64,000 nt of DNA from Lederbergia citrisecunda. GTDB lineage: Bacteria > Bacillota > Bacilli > Bacillales > Bacillaceae_C. Positions 51,960 through 60,099 of the stretch are shown here, piece after piece. The notes under the pieces were generated by a model. That model saw nothing but the letters and a program-made list of their open reading frames with translations. It had not been told where the DNA came from and made no database searches. Made by a program: the position numbers and the translations under genes. The stretch spans positions 4,129,744-4,193,743 of the forward strand of contig NZ_JAGYPJ010000001.1 in the NCBI RefSeq assembly GCF_018343695.1, read 5' to 3'. Each line of letters opens with the position of its first letter. Positions within the stretch are counted from its first letter, which is position 1.

Positions 51960-52260
51960 TAGTTATTGTCCGAATGAATTGTTCATCGTGCCCTTGGACG
52001 TAAAAAAAATGAGCAGGAGGGTCACGACGAAAGATTCCCTTGCCTTTGGAAGAAAAAAATGAGCCAGAAAGTCAAAATGAACTGTTCATCGTGATTTCGG
52101 ACGTGAAAAATAAGTCTGTTTGTCTCGATAAAAGGCCCAAGCGTTAAAGTGCTTATGATCGTGCAAAAACCATAGTCACTGTCCGATTGGAACGTTCAAA
52201 AGTACCCATAATCAAGTAAAAAACCCATTTGCTGTCCAAATGAAGCGTCTCAAAAAGAAA
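51960..52260. repeat. Degenerate tandem array, about 52-bp period
   Basis: TGTCC recurs at 51967, 52180 and 52233 (213 and 53 bp apart). AATGAATTGTTCATCGTG at 51973 recurs as AATGAACTGTTCATCGTG at 52076 (103 bp). TTGGACGTAAAAAA at 51994 recurs as TTGGAAGAAAAAA at 52046 (52 bp). All steps are near multiples of 52, so about six diverged units are present, similar in period and TGTCC core to the array at 40256. Confidence 0.75.
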
Positions 52261-52289
52261 AACCGTGCCACCCTTGGCCCGGTTTTCTT
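52260..52289 (-). terminator. Hairpin terminator of uppP
   Basis: On the minus strand AAAACCGGGCC and GGCACGGTTTTT form an imperfect stem followed by T, directly after the uppP stop. Confidence 0.65.
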
Positions 52290-52290
52290 A

Positions 52291-53145
52291 TCACATCACG
52301 CTAAAATAAACAATTCCCAAAACAACAGCTAGTACAATTCGATAAATCGCAAAAGGTAGTAATTTAATTCGGCTGATTAAGGCTAAGAAGAATCGAATTG
52401 AAATCCATGCAAAGACAAATGCACTGACAAAACCAACAATAAAGAATGGAATGACATCAGCTGTCATGAAGTCTAGTTTTTTAACTAGCGAAACTGCACT
52501 TGCTCCAAACATAATCGGCACAGCCATAATAAATGTAAAGTCTGCCGCTGCACGGTGTTTGAGTCCCATTAGTACTCCACCGGAAATGGTTGCACCTGAA
52601 CGGGAGAAGCCGGGCCATAATGCAATACATTGGAACAGGCCAATTAAAAAGGCTTGTTTGTATGTAATTTCATCTAAAGATGCACCTTCATAATGATTTG
52701 ATTGCTTCGACTTCCAGTCAGCTAGTATCATTAAAAAGGAACCTGCTATAAGTGCAAGCAATACCGTTTCAATTCTAAATAAGTACTTGTCGATGAAATC
52801 TTCAAAAGCAAATCCAAATACAACCGCAGGCAGTAGGCCAACAATCACATGAGTCAGTTTTAAACGTGATTCAGATGGCGACTTTTTCGCTGCACCGCCA
52901 ACGTTAATCCCTACCAAACTCCAAAGGCGAGACCAAAATACAATGACAACCGCCATGATGGAACCGAGTTGAATTACGACCTTAAAAGTGTTGGCAACCT
53001 CAGGAGAACCAAGTATTTCTGCTGATTTTAACAGCATATCATCGACTATGATCATATGCCCTGTTGAAGAAACAGGAGCAAATTCTGTCAAACCTTCTAC
53101 TAAACCAAGTATTAGCGCTACGATAATATCCCAAACTGTCATCAT
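52291..53145 (-). CDS. uppP: Undecaprenyl-diphosphatase UppP (BacA)
   Basis: 284 residues with eight predicted helices. Active-site regions: GLVEGLTEFAPVSSTGHMII near the N terminus (Glu and Ser-rich box) and FSRSGATISGG in the middle. It recycles undecaprenyl pyrophosphate to the monophosphate carrier used for peptidoglycan and teichoic acid synthesis and gives bacitracin tolerance. GAGGAT precedes the start; two consecutive ATG codons are possible starts. Confidence 0.95.
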   Translation of the reverse strand: MMTVWDIIVALILGLVEGLTEFAPVSSTGHMIIVDDMLLKSAEILGSPEVANTFKVVIQLGSIMAVVIVFWSRLWSLVGINVGGAAKKSPSESRLKLTHVIVGLLPAVVFGFAFEDFIDKYLFRIETVLLALIAGSFLMILADWKSKQSNHYEGASLDEITYKQAFLIGLFQCIALWPGFSRSGATISGGVLMGLKHRAAADFTFIMAVPIMFGASAVSLVKKLDFMTADVIPFFIVGFVSAFVFAWISIRFFLALISRIKLLPFAIYRIVLAVVLGIVYFSVM

Positions 53146-53223
53146 TCAATCCTCACTTTCGCTACATTTCATAAGTTTACATTTTTTTAGAATAAAAGAA
53201 AAGGCGATACTTGTTTTTAAGGA

Positions 53224-53371
53224 GTAAAGAAAGTATTAATTTTTGTTAATTTCTAGTGAAAGCCGCCATCGATTAACAAACTGCTTGTCTTCTTTTACAT
53301 AAGTAAAACGCTGAATAAGGACTGTGAATAAAGTTGTCGTCGATGAGCAAGCAAGGTGAGTTTTTCTTAAA
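53224..53371. repeat. Degenerate copy (C) of the dispersed intergenic element
   Basis: GCCGCCATCGATTAACAAACTGCTTGTC and the later GTCGTCGATGAGCAAG...TTTTTCTTA parallel GAGCCGTCTACTAGCAAACTTATTGTC and AGTCGATGAGTAAG...TTTTCTTA of copy B, in the same order. The central CCTGTGGC hairpin is lost here. Confidence 0.5.
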
Positions 53372-53470
53372 AGATAGATAATTAAAAATATACACTTGAA
53401 GAGTTCCATAGTATAATTTATTTTATATTAGTCTATCCAATATTATGTTGGATCGACAATTTAAAAACAC

Positions 53471-53508
53471 AGGAGGTGTACACCTTTCGTTGAAAGGTGA
53501 ACCATTTG
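53471..53508 (+). promoter_or_regulatory. Leader with two mutually exclusive hairpins around the ribosome site
   Basis: AGGTGTACACCT (53474-53485) is a perfect palindrome. CACCTTTC-gtt-GAAAGGTG (53481-53499) is a perfect 8-bp hairpin that would hide the ribosome site AAAGGTG (53493-53499) of the TTG start at 53506. The two structures share CACCT and cannot form together. An upstream AGGAGGTG is too far from either start candidate. Confidence 0.5.
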
Positions 53509-54840
53509 GACATAGTCAGTTTAATTTTAATTGGAGTATTGATTGTTTTAACCGCTTTTTTTGTAGCAACGGAATTTGCCATCGTAAAGATTAGAAGTTC
53601 TCGTATTGATCAGCTAGTCGAGGAAGGAAAGCCAGGGGCAATAGCAGCGAAGCATGTGACGACACATATGGATGAGTATTTATCTGCTTGTCAGCTAGGA
53701 ATAACGATAACAGCACTAGGGATAGGTTGGTTAGGTGAACCAGCGATAATGAGTATATTAAAACCTATCTTAGATAAATGGCAAATCGGTGTTTCTGCTT
53801 CACACATCATTTCAGTCGCAATCTCTTTTTCTATCATTACCTTTTTACACGTTGTGGTAGGTGAACTCGCACCTAAAACGGTCGCGATTCAAAAAGCTGA
53901 AATGGTTGCCTTGCTTTTCGCGAAGCCGATTACTTGGTTTTATAAACTTATGTTTCCATTTATTTGGTTATTAAATGGCTCTGCTCGTTTAATGGTAAGA
54001 CTTTTTGGTCTTAAGCCAGTTATGGAACATGAAGAATCCCATACGGAAGAAGAGCTTCGCATCATCTTGTCTGATAGCTATAAAAGTGGAGAAATTAATC
54101 AGACCGAATTGACTTATGTGAACAATATTTTTAAGTTTGACAACCGAATCGCAAAAGAAATTATGGTACCACGTACAGAAATGATTTCTCTTTCAACCGA
54201 GGATAATATTCAAGATTGGATGCAAGTGATTAAAAAGGAAAAGCTCACTCGCTATCCCGTATATGAAGGAGATAAGGATAACATCGTTGGAATCATTAAT
54301 ATAAAAGATATTTTGATGGCGCAAATTAAAAATACGGGACCAGATTCGGATATGAAAATCATTCGATTTTTAAAGCCTGTTATTCTGGTGATTGATACGA
54401 TTCCTATTCATGATTTATTGCTAAAAATGCAACGGGAACATACGCATATGGCAGTTTTATTAGATGAATATGGTGGAACTAGTGGTCTTGTCACTGTTGA
54501 AGATATCATAGAAGAAATTGTCGGTGAGATCCGCGATGAATTCGATACAGATGAAAGGGCAGAGATTACTAAAATTGATGAGGGTCATTATTCTTTCAGT
54601 GGGAAGGTCCTTGTCCATGAAATAAATGATTTGCTTGGTACGGAATTATCAGACGAAGAAGTTGACACTCTTGGTGGCTGGATTTTATCTCAAAACTTTG
54701 ATATATCTGAAGGGGAAAGTATACAAGCCGACGGATTTACATTCACTGTAAAGGAAATTGACGGACACCAAATTCAGTTTGTTGAAGCTAAAAAAGAAGA
54801 AGTAATAGAAAAAATCCTTCCACTAGAAATAGAAGCATAA
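53506..54840 (+). CDS. CNNM/CorC-type (hemolysin-family) membrane transporter with CBS pair
   Basis: 444 residues from TTG 53506; GTG 53497 is an alternative. DUF21 membrane domain (about 1-180, four helices; TALGIGWLGEPAIM, VGELAPKTVAIQ), a CBS pair (about 205-330; MVPRTEMISLS, YPVYEGDKDNIVGIINIKDIL, HMAVLLDEYGGTSGLVTVEDIIEEIVGEI) and a CorC_HlyC domain (about 345-430). Relatives such as MpfA (YhdP) of B. subtilis export Mg2+; others are Co2+ or Mn2+ linked. A metal-efflux role is inferred. The leader may control translation. Confidence 0.9.
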   Translation: MDIVSLILIGVLIVLTAFFVATEFAIVKIRSSRIDQLVEEGKPGAIAAKHVTTHMDEYLSACQLGITITALGIGWLGEPAIMSILKPILDKWQIGVSASHIISVAISFSIITFLHVVVGELAPKTVAIQKAEMVALLFAKPITWFYKLMFPFIWLLNGSARLMVRLFGLKPVMEHEESHTEEELRIILSDSYKSGEINQTELTYVNNIFKFDNRIAKEIMVPRTEMISLSTEDNIQDWMQVIKKEKLTRYPVYEGDKDNIVGIINIKDILMAQIKNTGPDSDMKIIRFLKPVILVIDTIPIHDLLLKMQREHTHMAVLLDEYGGTSGLVTVEDIIEEIVGEIRDEFDTDERAEITKIDEGHYSFSGKVLVHEINDLLGTELSDEEVDTLGGWILSQNFDISEGESIQADGFTFTVKEIDGHQIQFVEAKKEEVIEKILPLEIEA

Positions 54841-54850
54841 CATAATCAAA

Positions 54851-54890
54851 GACGCACTATTGTGGAACTTCTCCATATATAGTGCGTTTC
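54851..54890 (+). terminator. Rho-independent terminator
   Basis: GACGCACTAT and ATAGTGCGTTTC form a stem over a long loop, 10 bp after the stop of the CNNM/CorC-type gene. Confidence 0.7.
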
Positions 54891-54983
54891 CATTTTCTAT
54901 ATAACGAGCAAATGGGTGAATTCTTTGGTAAAATGATAATAGTGGTAAAAATATAGATTTTACTGTAAAAAGGAGTAGTTTTG

Positions 54984-55442
54984 ATGGATGACCGCCTTTT
55001 TAGAACGGCTATGGGTAGATTTGCAACTGGAGTAACCGTGATTACGACGAAAGTAAATGAAACCATTCATGGTATGACTGCAAATGCCTTTGTGTCCGTT
55101 TCCTTGAATCCGAAGCTTATTCTCGTTTCAATTGGAGAACAAGCACAAATGAATGAGTTGTTAAAGGAATCCGGCCATTTTGCCGTGAGTATATTAAATG
55201 ATAATCAGGAAGACTTGTCTGCTTATTTTGCAGGTCAAATAAATGAAGAAAGAAAGATCGACTTTGATGTTTTTAACGGCATGGATGTCATTAAAGATGC
55301 ATTAGTCAACATGACCTGCACTGTTCAAAATTCAGTCGTTGCAGGTGACCACACGCTCTTTATTGCAGAAGTCACGGACTTGAGAGTACAGGACGGAGAC
55401 CCATTACTGTTTTACGGTGGAGCCTATAGAAATATTAAATAA
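54984..55442 (+). CDS. Flavin reductase-like FMN-binding protein
   Basis: 152 residues from ATG 54984, 8 bases behind AAAAGGAG; a TTG one codon earlier is less likely. Family motifs: FRTAMGRFATGVTVITT, GMTANAFVSVSLNPKLILVSI and GDHTLFIAEV with a C-terminal GGAYRN. Such proteins reduce FMN or FAD with NAD(P)H, often for a partner monooxygenase, which is not visible here. It has its own terminator. Confidence 0.9.
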   Translation: MDDRLFRTAMGRFATGVTVITTKVNETIHGMTANAFVSVSLNPKLILVSIGEQAQMNELLKESGHFAVSILNDNQEDLSAYFAGQINEERKIDFDVFNGMDVIKDALVNMTCTVQNSVVAGDHTLFIAEVTDLRVQDGDPLLFYGGAYRNIK

Positions 55443-55448
55443 ATATAA

Positions 55449-55480
55449 CCCGACAGTCTCTAATAGACTGTCGGGATTTT
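55449..55480 (+). terminator. Strong rho-independent terminator
   Basis: CCCGACAGTCT and AGACTGTCGGG form a perfect 11-bp stem with a 5-base loop, followed by ATTTTCTTT. Confidence 0.9.
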
Positions 55481-55504
55481 CTTTAAAAGTAAAGACTATA
55501 TTAT

Positions 55505-55674
55505 TGCTTAAGCTTTTGCTGTCTACCGATGGAGCCGTCTACTAGCAAACTTATTGTCCTTTTCTTTTGGAGGAAATCAAAGGTCGAAGAAGGAACGTCT
55601 ATTAAAATGCCGCGTCCTGTGGCGACGTCGACTGTTAGTCGATGAGTAAGTCGCTTGCGCTTTTCTTACTTTGT
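55505..55674. repeat. Dispersed intergenic element, copy B, running into the 3' end of the BCCT gene
   Basis: Best match to copy A (32880-33113): GGTCGAAGAAGGAAC, GCGTCCTGTGGCGACGTCGAC, GTCGATGAGTAAG and CGCTTGCGCTTTTCTTA. The last segment ends at the stop codon of the BCCT gene (55666). Copies A and D also lie against the ends of minus-strand genes. Confidence 0.7.
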
Positions 55675-57189
55675 AGGTACTTTCTTTTCCTTTTGTCGAT
55701 ATCCTAAACCTAATTCTTTTTTCTCCCGAGCTAACGACTTATACAAAGAGAGCATCATGAAGATCATAATAAATGAAAAAGGAAATGCCGCTATGATGAG
55801 TGCATTTTGTAAAGCCTGAAGTCCCCCGCTATAAAGAAGAATCGCTGCCATTGCAGAAAGGATGATTCCCCACGTTACTTTCACTCTGTTAGGAGGGGTT
55901 AATGAACCGTACGTTGTTTGCATCCCAAGGACAAAGGTAGCCGAATCAGCCGAAGTAATAAAAAAGATGCCAATTAAAATGATTGCGACAATGGAAAGAA
56001 AAGTTGTAAAAGGCATCTCATTGAAAACGGCGAACAATACTTCTTCTGTAGCAAATTGTGTTAAATCGATATTCCCCATTTGCTGGACACTAATAGCCGT
56101 TGTCCCAAACACTGCAAACCATATAAAGCTAACGATTGTAGGCAGTAGTAATACGCCAATTAAGAGTTCACGAATCGTCCTGCCACGCGATACACGAGCA
56201 ATGAAAATTCCGACAAACGGAGACCACGATATCCACCAAGCCCAGTAAAAAATCGTCCAATTATTGATCCATTCACGTCGTTCAGGCCTTAAAGGTGCTA
56301 TTCTAAAACTCATTGAAATAAGATTTTGAAAATATGCACCTATCGTGTCAGTAAATAAATTTAAAATAAATAACCCCGGTCCTATGATGAAAACAAGTAT
56401 TAATAAAATTAATGCCAAAAGCATATTCGTGTTGCTTAAATATTTGATTCCTTTGCTTAGCCCAGACCAAGCCGACATAATAAATAAGACTGTCACAATA
56501 ATAATGATGATGACTTGGATATAAAATTTGTTAGGAATGCCAAAAAGATAGGCGAGTCCGCCGTTTATTTGGGTCGCGCCAAATCCTAATGTAGTCGCAA
56601 CCCCGATGACGGTTGCCGTGACAGCAATAATATCGATGAGTGTCGCAATTTTACCTTTTGAATGTTTTCCTAAAAGGGGACTAAGTGCTGCACTTATAAG
56701 TCCTGGCTCATCTTTTCGAAAGTTAAAATAAGCGAGGCTAAGTGCGACTAGAGCATAAATGGCCCAAGCATGAATTCCCCAGTGAAAAAAAGTAAATCTC
56801 ATCGAATCTTTTAATGCCGCATCTGTTCCAGGAGAGGCAAGCGGTGGTGAGGAAGCAAAATGGGAAAGTGGTTCCGCTGCTCCCCAAAAGACGAGTCCAA
56901 TTCCCATCCCGGCACTAAAAAGCATCGCAAACCATGTTGGCCGTGAATATTCTGGCATTTCGCCTGTTTTCCCTAATCTAATTGCACCTATTGGGCTAAA
57001 AATAAGAAATAAACAAAACAAGACAATGACACTGACGAGTATTAAGTAATACCAACCAAAGCCGGAGGTAATTAAAGCTTCTACATTAGCTGTAGCTTTT
57101 TCAAAACGACTTGGCGCAATCACCCCAAAACAGACAGCAATTAAAAGTATAAAAGCAGAAACCCAGAAAACACTGGAAACCTTATTCAT
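55666..57189 (-). CDS. BCCT-family transporter (glycine betaine/choline/carnitine type)
   Basis: 507 residues from ATG 57189, behind AAGGAGA; the open frame extends 22 codons upstream. Twelve predicted helices with family signatures [21 protein letters not shown] and [28 protein letters not shown]. Length and the GMGIG motif suit a Na+-coupled betaine carrier such as OpuD/BetL, serving osmoprotection. Exact substrate uncertain. It stands 50 bp behind a MobA-like gene. Confidence 0.9.
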   Translation of the reverse strand: MNKVSSVFWVSAFILLIAVCFGVIAPSRFEKATANVEALITSGFGWYYLILVSVIVLFCLFLIFSPIGAIRLGKTGEMPEYSRPTWFAMLFSAGMGIGLVFWGAAEPLSHFASSPPLASPGTDAALKDSMRFTFFHWGIHAWAIYALVALSLAYFNFRKDEPGLISAALSPLLGKHSKGKIATLIDIIAVTATVIGVATTLGFGATQINGGLAYLFGIPNKFYIQVIIIIIVTVLFIMSAWSGLSKGIKYLSNTNMLLALILLILVFIIGPGLFILNLFTDTIGAYFQNLISMSFRIAPLRPERREWINNWTIFYWAWWISWSPFVGIFIARVSRGRTIRELLIGVLLLPTIVSFIWFAVFGTTAISVQQMGNIDLTQFATEEVLFAVFNEMPFTTFLSIVAIILIGIFFITSADSATFVLGMQTTYGSLTPPNRVKVTWGIILSAMAAILLYSGGLQALQNALIIAAFPFSFIMIFMMLSLYKSLAREKKELGLGYRQKEKKVPTK

Positions 57190-57241
57190 GCCGTTCTCCT
57201 TCCAAAGATGCATTATAGGTTTTAGTATTTCTAGTATCCGC

Positions 57242-57844
57242 CTACTTAATTCCACTTAATAAGTTGTCATAGTCTTCTTTTGTATCAATATCTTGAAAAT
57301 ACTTAAATTGATGATAAGGCAGTATCTTTCCTTTATTTAATTGGTCCCCCCGTAATAGTGCCTTTGCGCCGATATCCCCCGAAAGGTTTAATAAATCAGG
57401 AAACGTAGTGGCAGATAGTAAAACAGGGGGAGTAATGATATTTTTAAAGGATGCTGCCACAAATTGAAGAGATGGGGTTTTTTTCTTCCATTCAATGATC
57501 TCTTCAATCATATGTAAAGGGATGAATGGTTGGTCAGCGAGCATAACTAAAATACCGTCTACCCCATCGGTTTGGGTCGTTCGGATGGCACATTTGAGAG
57601 ATTCAGATTGTCCCATATGAGCGGAAGGACAATGGATGACCGAGCATTTGGGATGTATTCTGTTTTCAGATGATATCCAATGGGGTTCCTCTTTTACGAT
57701 AATGTAAATTTTTTCTAATGAAGATTGCAAAGCTGTTCCTAGCGCTACATCCCCGACAGTCGTATTCCTGAATGGGAGTTCCAGTTTATTTTTACCCATA
57801 CGTGAACTTTTCCCTGCAGCAAGGTACGCGCCTGCCATTTTCAT
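57242..57844 (-). CDS. MobA-like nucleotidyltransferase (MocA/PucB type)
   Basis: 200 residues with the nucleotide-binding N terminus [22 protein letters not shown] and the metal-binding MLADQPFI. MocA/PucB-type enzymes add CMP to molybdopterin for xanthine dehydrogenase-family enzymes. It overlaps the XdhC-like gene by 4 bp, the standard pair for maturation of such enzymes. No molybdoenzyme gene lies in the window. Confidence 0.88.
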   Translation of the reverse strand: MKMAGAYLAAGKSSRMGKNKLELPFRNTTVGDVALGTALQSSLEKIYIIVKEEPHWISSENRIHPKCSVIHCPSAHMGQSESLKCAIRTTQTDGVDGILVMLADQPFIPLHMIEEIIEWKKKTPSLQFVAASFKNIITPPVLLSATTFPDLLNLSGDIGAKALLRGDQLNKGKILPYHQFKYFQDIDTKEDYDNLLSGIK

Positions 57845-58851
57845 AGCTTTCTCCTACGTGATTGAATCAACTCGGCCATGATGCTAATCGAGATTTCTTT
57901 CGGGCCTTCAGCACCAATTTTTAAACCAACAGGAGAATGGAGCCAATCGGGAATTTTTCCTCCCATTAGTCGTTCCGTTCGTTTTTTTGAGCCTAATATA
58001 CCAATATAAAAAAGCTGTAATTCTTTTAAATGCTCCAACACTTTACGATCACGTTGAAAATCATGCGTCATAATGACTACTGAGTCTAGGTTACTTAGAG
58101 GAATACCTTTTAATAAATAGTCAGGTTCTCCGATCCGGAGTGATTGAGCAAAAGGATAATAATTTCTCGTACAATACGCTTCCCGCCAATCCAATATATG
58201 AACTGAATATCCTGTATTAGATGCTAAATGTGCAAATGGTCGAACATCCTCTCCAGCGCCAATAATGTAAAGATTCGGTTTCGGCCATATTATTTGCAGA
58301 AAAAAAGGTTCGTTCTTAAAACTTTTTAGCTCTGCGTAATGGGAAAGTAGAGGTGTTGTATGTAGTTTTTCAATAAATACTTTGGGGATTTCAAAAGGAA
58401 AATGGCCAAAAAAATAATTTGTTTTAGTTGAAAATGCGTATTGCTCAAAGTGTATTAATGATTGAATATATAGGACTGGCTCCATTTTATTTAATTGTTC
58501 TTTTAGCGAGATAAGGGAGTGTCGAAATCCATCGTCGATATCCCTCAATAATACCGATACGACTCCATTGCATCCCGCCCCGACGCCCCAACCTAGATCA
58601 TCCTCCGAGCTTAAATCATACCGTACTATTTCGACCCTTCCAGTAGAAAAAAGTTCACTCGCCCGATACTTCAAATCATTTTCAAGGCAGCCGCCACTAA
58701 TTACCCCAATTTTAGAACCATCTTCTTCTAGTAACATCCAGGCTCCTTCTTTTCGATAAGACGAACCGTCAACATTGACAATTTGGGCTAGTACAGTCGG
58801 TTGGTTATGTTCAATAAATAATATATCAAGTATCTCATGAAGGTAATCCAT
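57841..58851 (-). CDS. XdhC/CoxI-family molybdoenzyme maturation factor (PucA-like)
   Basis: 336 residues from ATG 58851, 6 bases behind GGGGGA; the ATG at 58857 is too close to it. XdhC_CoxI domain at the N terminus (TVLAQIVNVDGSSYRKEGAWMLL, GVISGGCLENDL, LGWGVGAGCNGVVSVL) and a Rossmann-like XdhC_C domain (PNLYIIGAGEDVRPFAHLA, VVIMTHDFQRDRKVLEHL, YIGILGSKKRTERL). It sulfurates or inserts the molybdenum cofactor in xanthine dehydrogenase-type enzymes. Confidence 0.9.
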   Translation of the reverse strand: MDYLHEILDILFIEHNQPTVLAQIVNVDGSSYRKEGAWMLLEEDGSKIGVISGGCLENDLKYRASELFSTGRVEIVRYDLSSEDDLGWGVGAGCNGVVSVLLRDIDDGFRHSLISLKEQLNKMEPVLYIQSLIHFEQYAFSTKTNYFFGHFPFEIPKVFIEKLHTTPLLSHYAELKSFKNEPFFLQIIWPKPNLYIIGAGEDVRPFAHLASNTGYSVHILDWREAYCTRNYYPFAQSLRIGEPDYLLKGIPLSNLDSVVIMTHDFQRDRKVLEHLKELQLFYIGILGSKKRTERLMGGKIPDWLHSPVGLKIGAEGPKEISISIMAELIQSRRRKL

Positions 58852-58968
58852 ATACATTCCCCCTACATATTACTCATTATCTTCAAATGCCCCTCATCCT
58901 CATAACATATTATTTAAGATATTCGGTTACCATACTTACTATCATTAGTTTATTTAAGGAGTCGGGCA

Positions 58969-59844
58969 ATGAATTATTTATTATCCGTTGTAATTGGGGT
59001 TGCGTTCGGTACGGTTTCCCGATTTGTCCTATTACGTACAGATTTTCGGCAGTATCCTACATATCCTCAAGGAAGAATGATTCACTTATCATTCGGTTTT
59101 ATTGCAGCATTTTTAGGTGCGGTTGCTGTTCCTTCCGTGCTTGACTCTAACTGGACGGCCGTCACTTTTCTTGGACTAGCCGCAACTCAATTCCGTGAAG
59201 TTCGAAGAATGGAGCGGGATACACTTGAACAAGTTGACTTAAGCGAGTTGGTGAAGCGAGGAACACCCTTTATTGAAGGGATGGCTCAGGCTTTTGAAAG
59301 CAGAAATTATTTAGTCATGTTTACAGCTCTCGTTACAACGATGTTGACTGTTATTAACTTATGGCTTGGAATACTTGGCGGTATCGCCATGCTTTTTGTC
59401 GTTAAGCAAAATATGTCTGGAAACATACTAAAATCCATTGCTAACGTTATCGAAGGTGAGATTCGTTTTGAGGGACCTAATTTATTTGTTGGCGATATCC
59501 ATATTAAAAATGTCGGACTAAAAGTGAACAGAGATATTATTATGGAGCGGGCAGTTGGTGCCATTATCATTCCAAAAAACGAAAATAGCGTCGTAACGTT
59601 ATCGCATCTTGGTCAACGACAGGCGATGCTTCACCAAGTAGCGAATGTGCTCGGTGCCTATATTGATTCAGGTGAACCGAGTTTTATCCCGCTATCTAAG
59701 AGAGATATGGATGATGGCAGGCTTGCTCTATTCATAATGCCGCAAGAAAAGGATTTCAACCAAGTAAAAACAGTTTTGGAAAAAGTTCCTGTTTTAGATA
59801 GTGCGATCCGACTCCCAAGCGAAGGAGATAAAGGAAAGAAATGA
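58969..59844 (+). CDS. YIEGIA-family membrane protein
   Basis: 291 residues: two or three N-terminal helices (about 1-70), a further helix pair (about 110-145) and a soluble C-terminal domain (about 150-285). I recognise the family by the overall sequence (RMIHLSFGFIAAFLGAVAVPS, LAATQFREVRRMERDTL) and the small partner behind it. The family is restricted to spore formers and has no established activity. AAGGAG lies before the start. Confidence 0.85.
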   Translation: MNYLLSVVIGVAFGTVSRFVLLRTDFRQYPTYPQGRMIHLSFGFIAAFLGAVAVPSVLDSNWTAVTFLGLAATQFREVRRMERDTLEQVDLSELVKRGTPFIEGMAQAFESRNYLVMFTALVTTMLTVINLWLGILGGIAMLFVVKQNMSGNILKSIANVIEGEIRFEGPNLFVGDIHIKNVGLKVNRDIIMERAVGAIIIPKNENSVVTLSHLGQRQAMLHQVANVLGAYIDSGEPSFIPLSKRDMDDGRLALFIMPQEKDFNQVKTVLEKVPVLDSAIRLPSEGDKGKK

Positions 59845-59859
59845 TGAGGAGTGGTAAAA

Positions 59860-60051
59860 ATGCTCGATGAAACAGTTTCGATCGTTGCAGTTGTTACGAC
59901 GAAAGAAGCAGGCATTAGTGGAGGGGGAGCGCCCTTTTTTATTGTGGAAAATGAAGAAGCTTTGCAAAAGGTAAGCATGAGTCTTGAGAGAATACTTGAT
60001 GCCGCCGCGAGTGAAATAGACGAAAATACAATTGTTATTGTGGCAAGGTAA
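59860..60051 (+). CDS. Small capping-complex subunit for YIEGIA
   Basis: 63 residues from ATG 59860, behind GAGGAGTGG; GTG 59851 is an alternative. Sequence VSIVAVVTTKEAGISGGGAPFFIVEN matches the small protein regularly found behind YIEGIA genes. It lies 15 bp after the YIEGIA stop and is followed by a terminator, so the two form an operon of unknown function. Confidence 0.85.
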   Translation: MLDETVSIVAVVTTKEAGISGGGAPFFIVENEEALQKVSMSLERILDAAASEIDENTIVIVAR

Positions 60052-60061
60052 AGATTGACGA

Positions 60062-60090
60062 AAAACCGGACACGAAGTGTGCCCGGTTTT
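60062..60090. terminator. Bidirectional terminator between the YIEGIA pair and cstA
   Basis: AAACCGGACAC and GTGTGCCCGGTTTT form an imperfect stem flanked by A and T runs, able to act for both convergent units. Confidence 0.8.
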
Positions 60091-60099
60091 ATAAATTAA

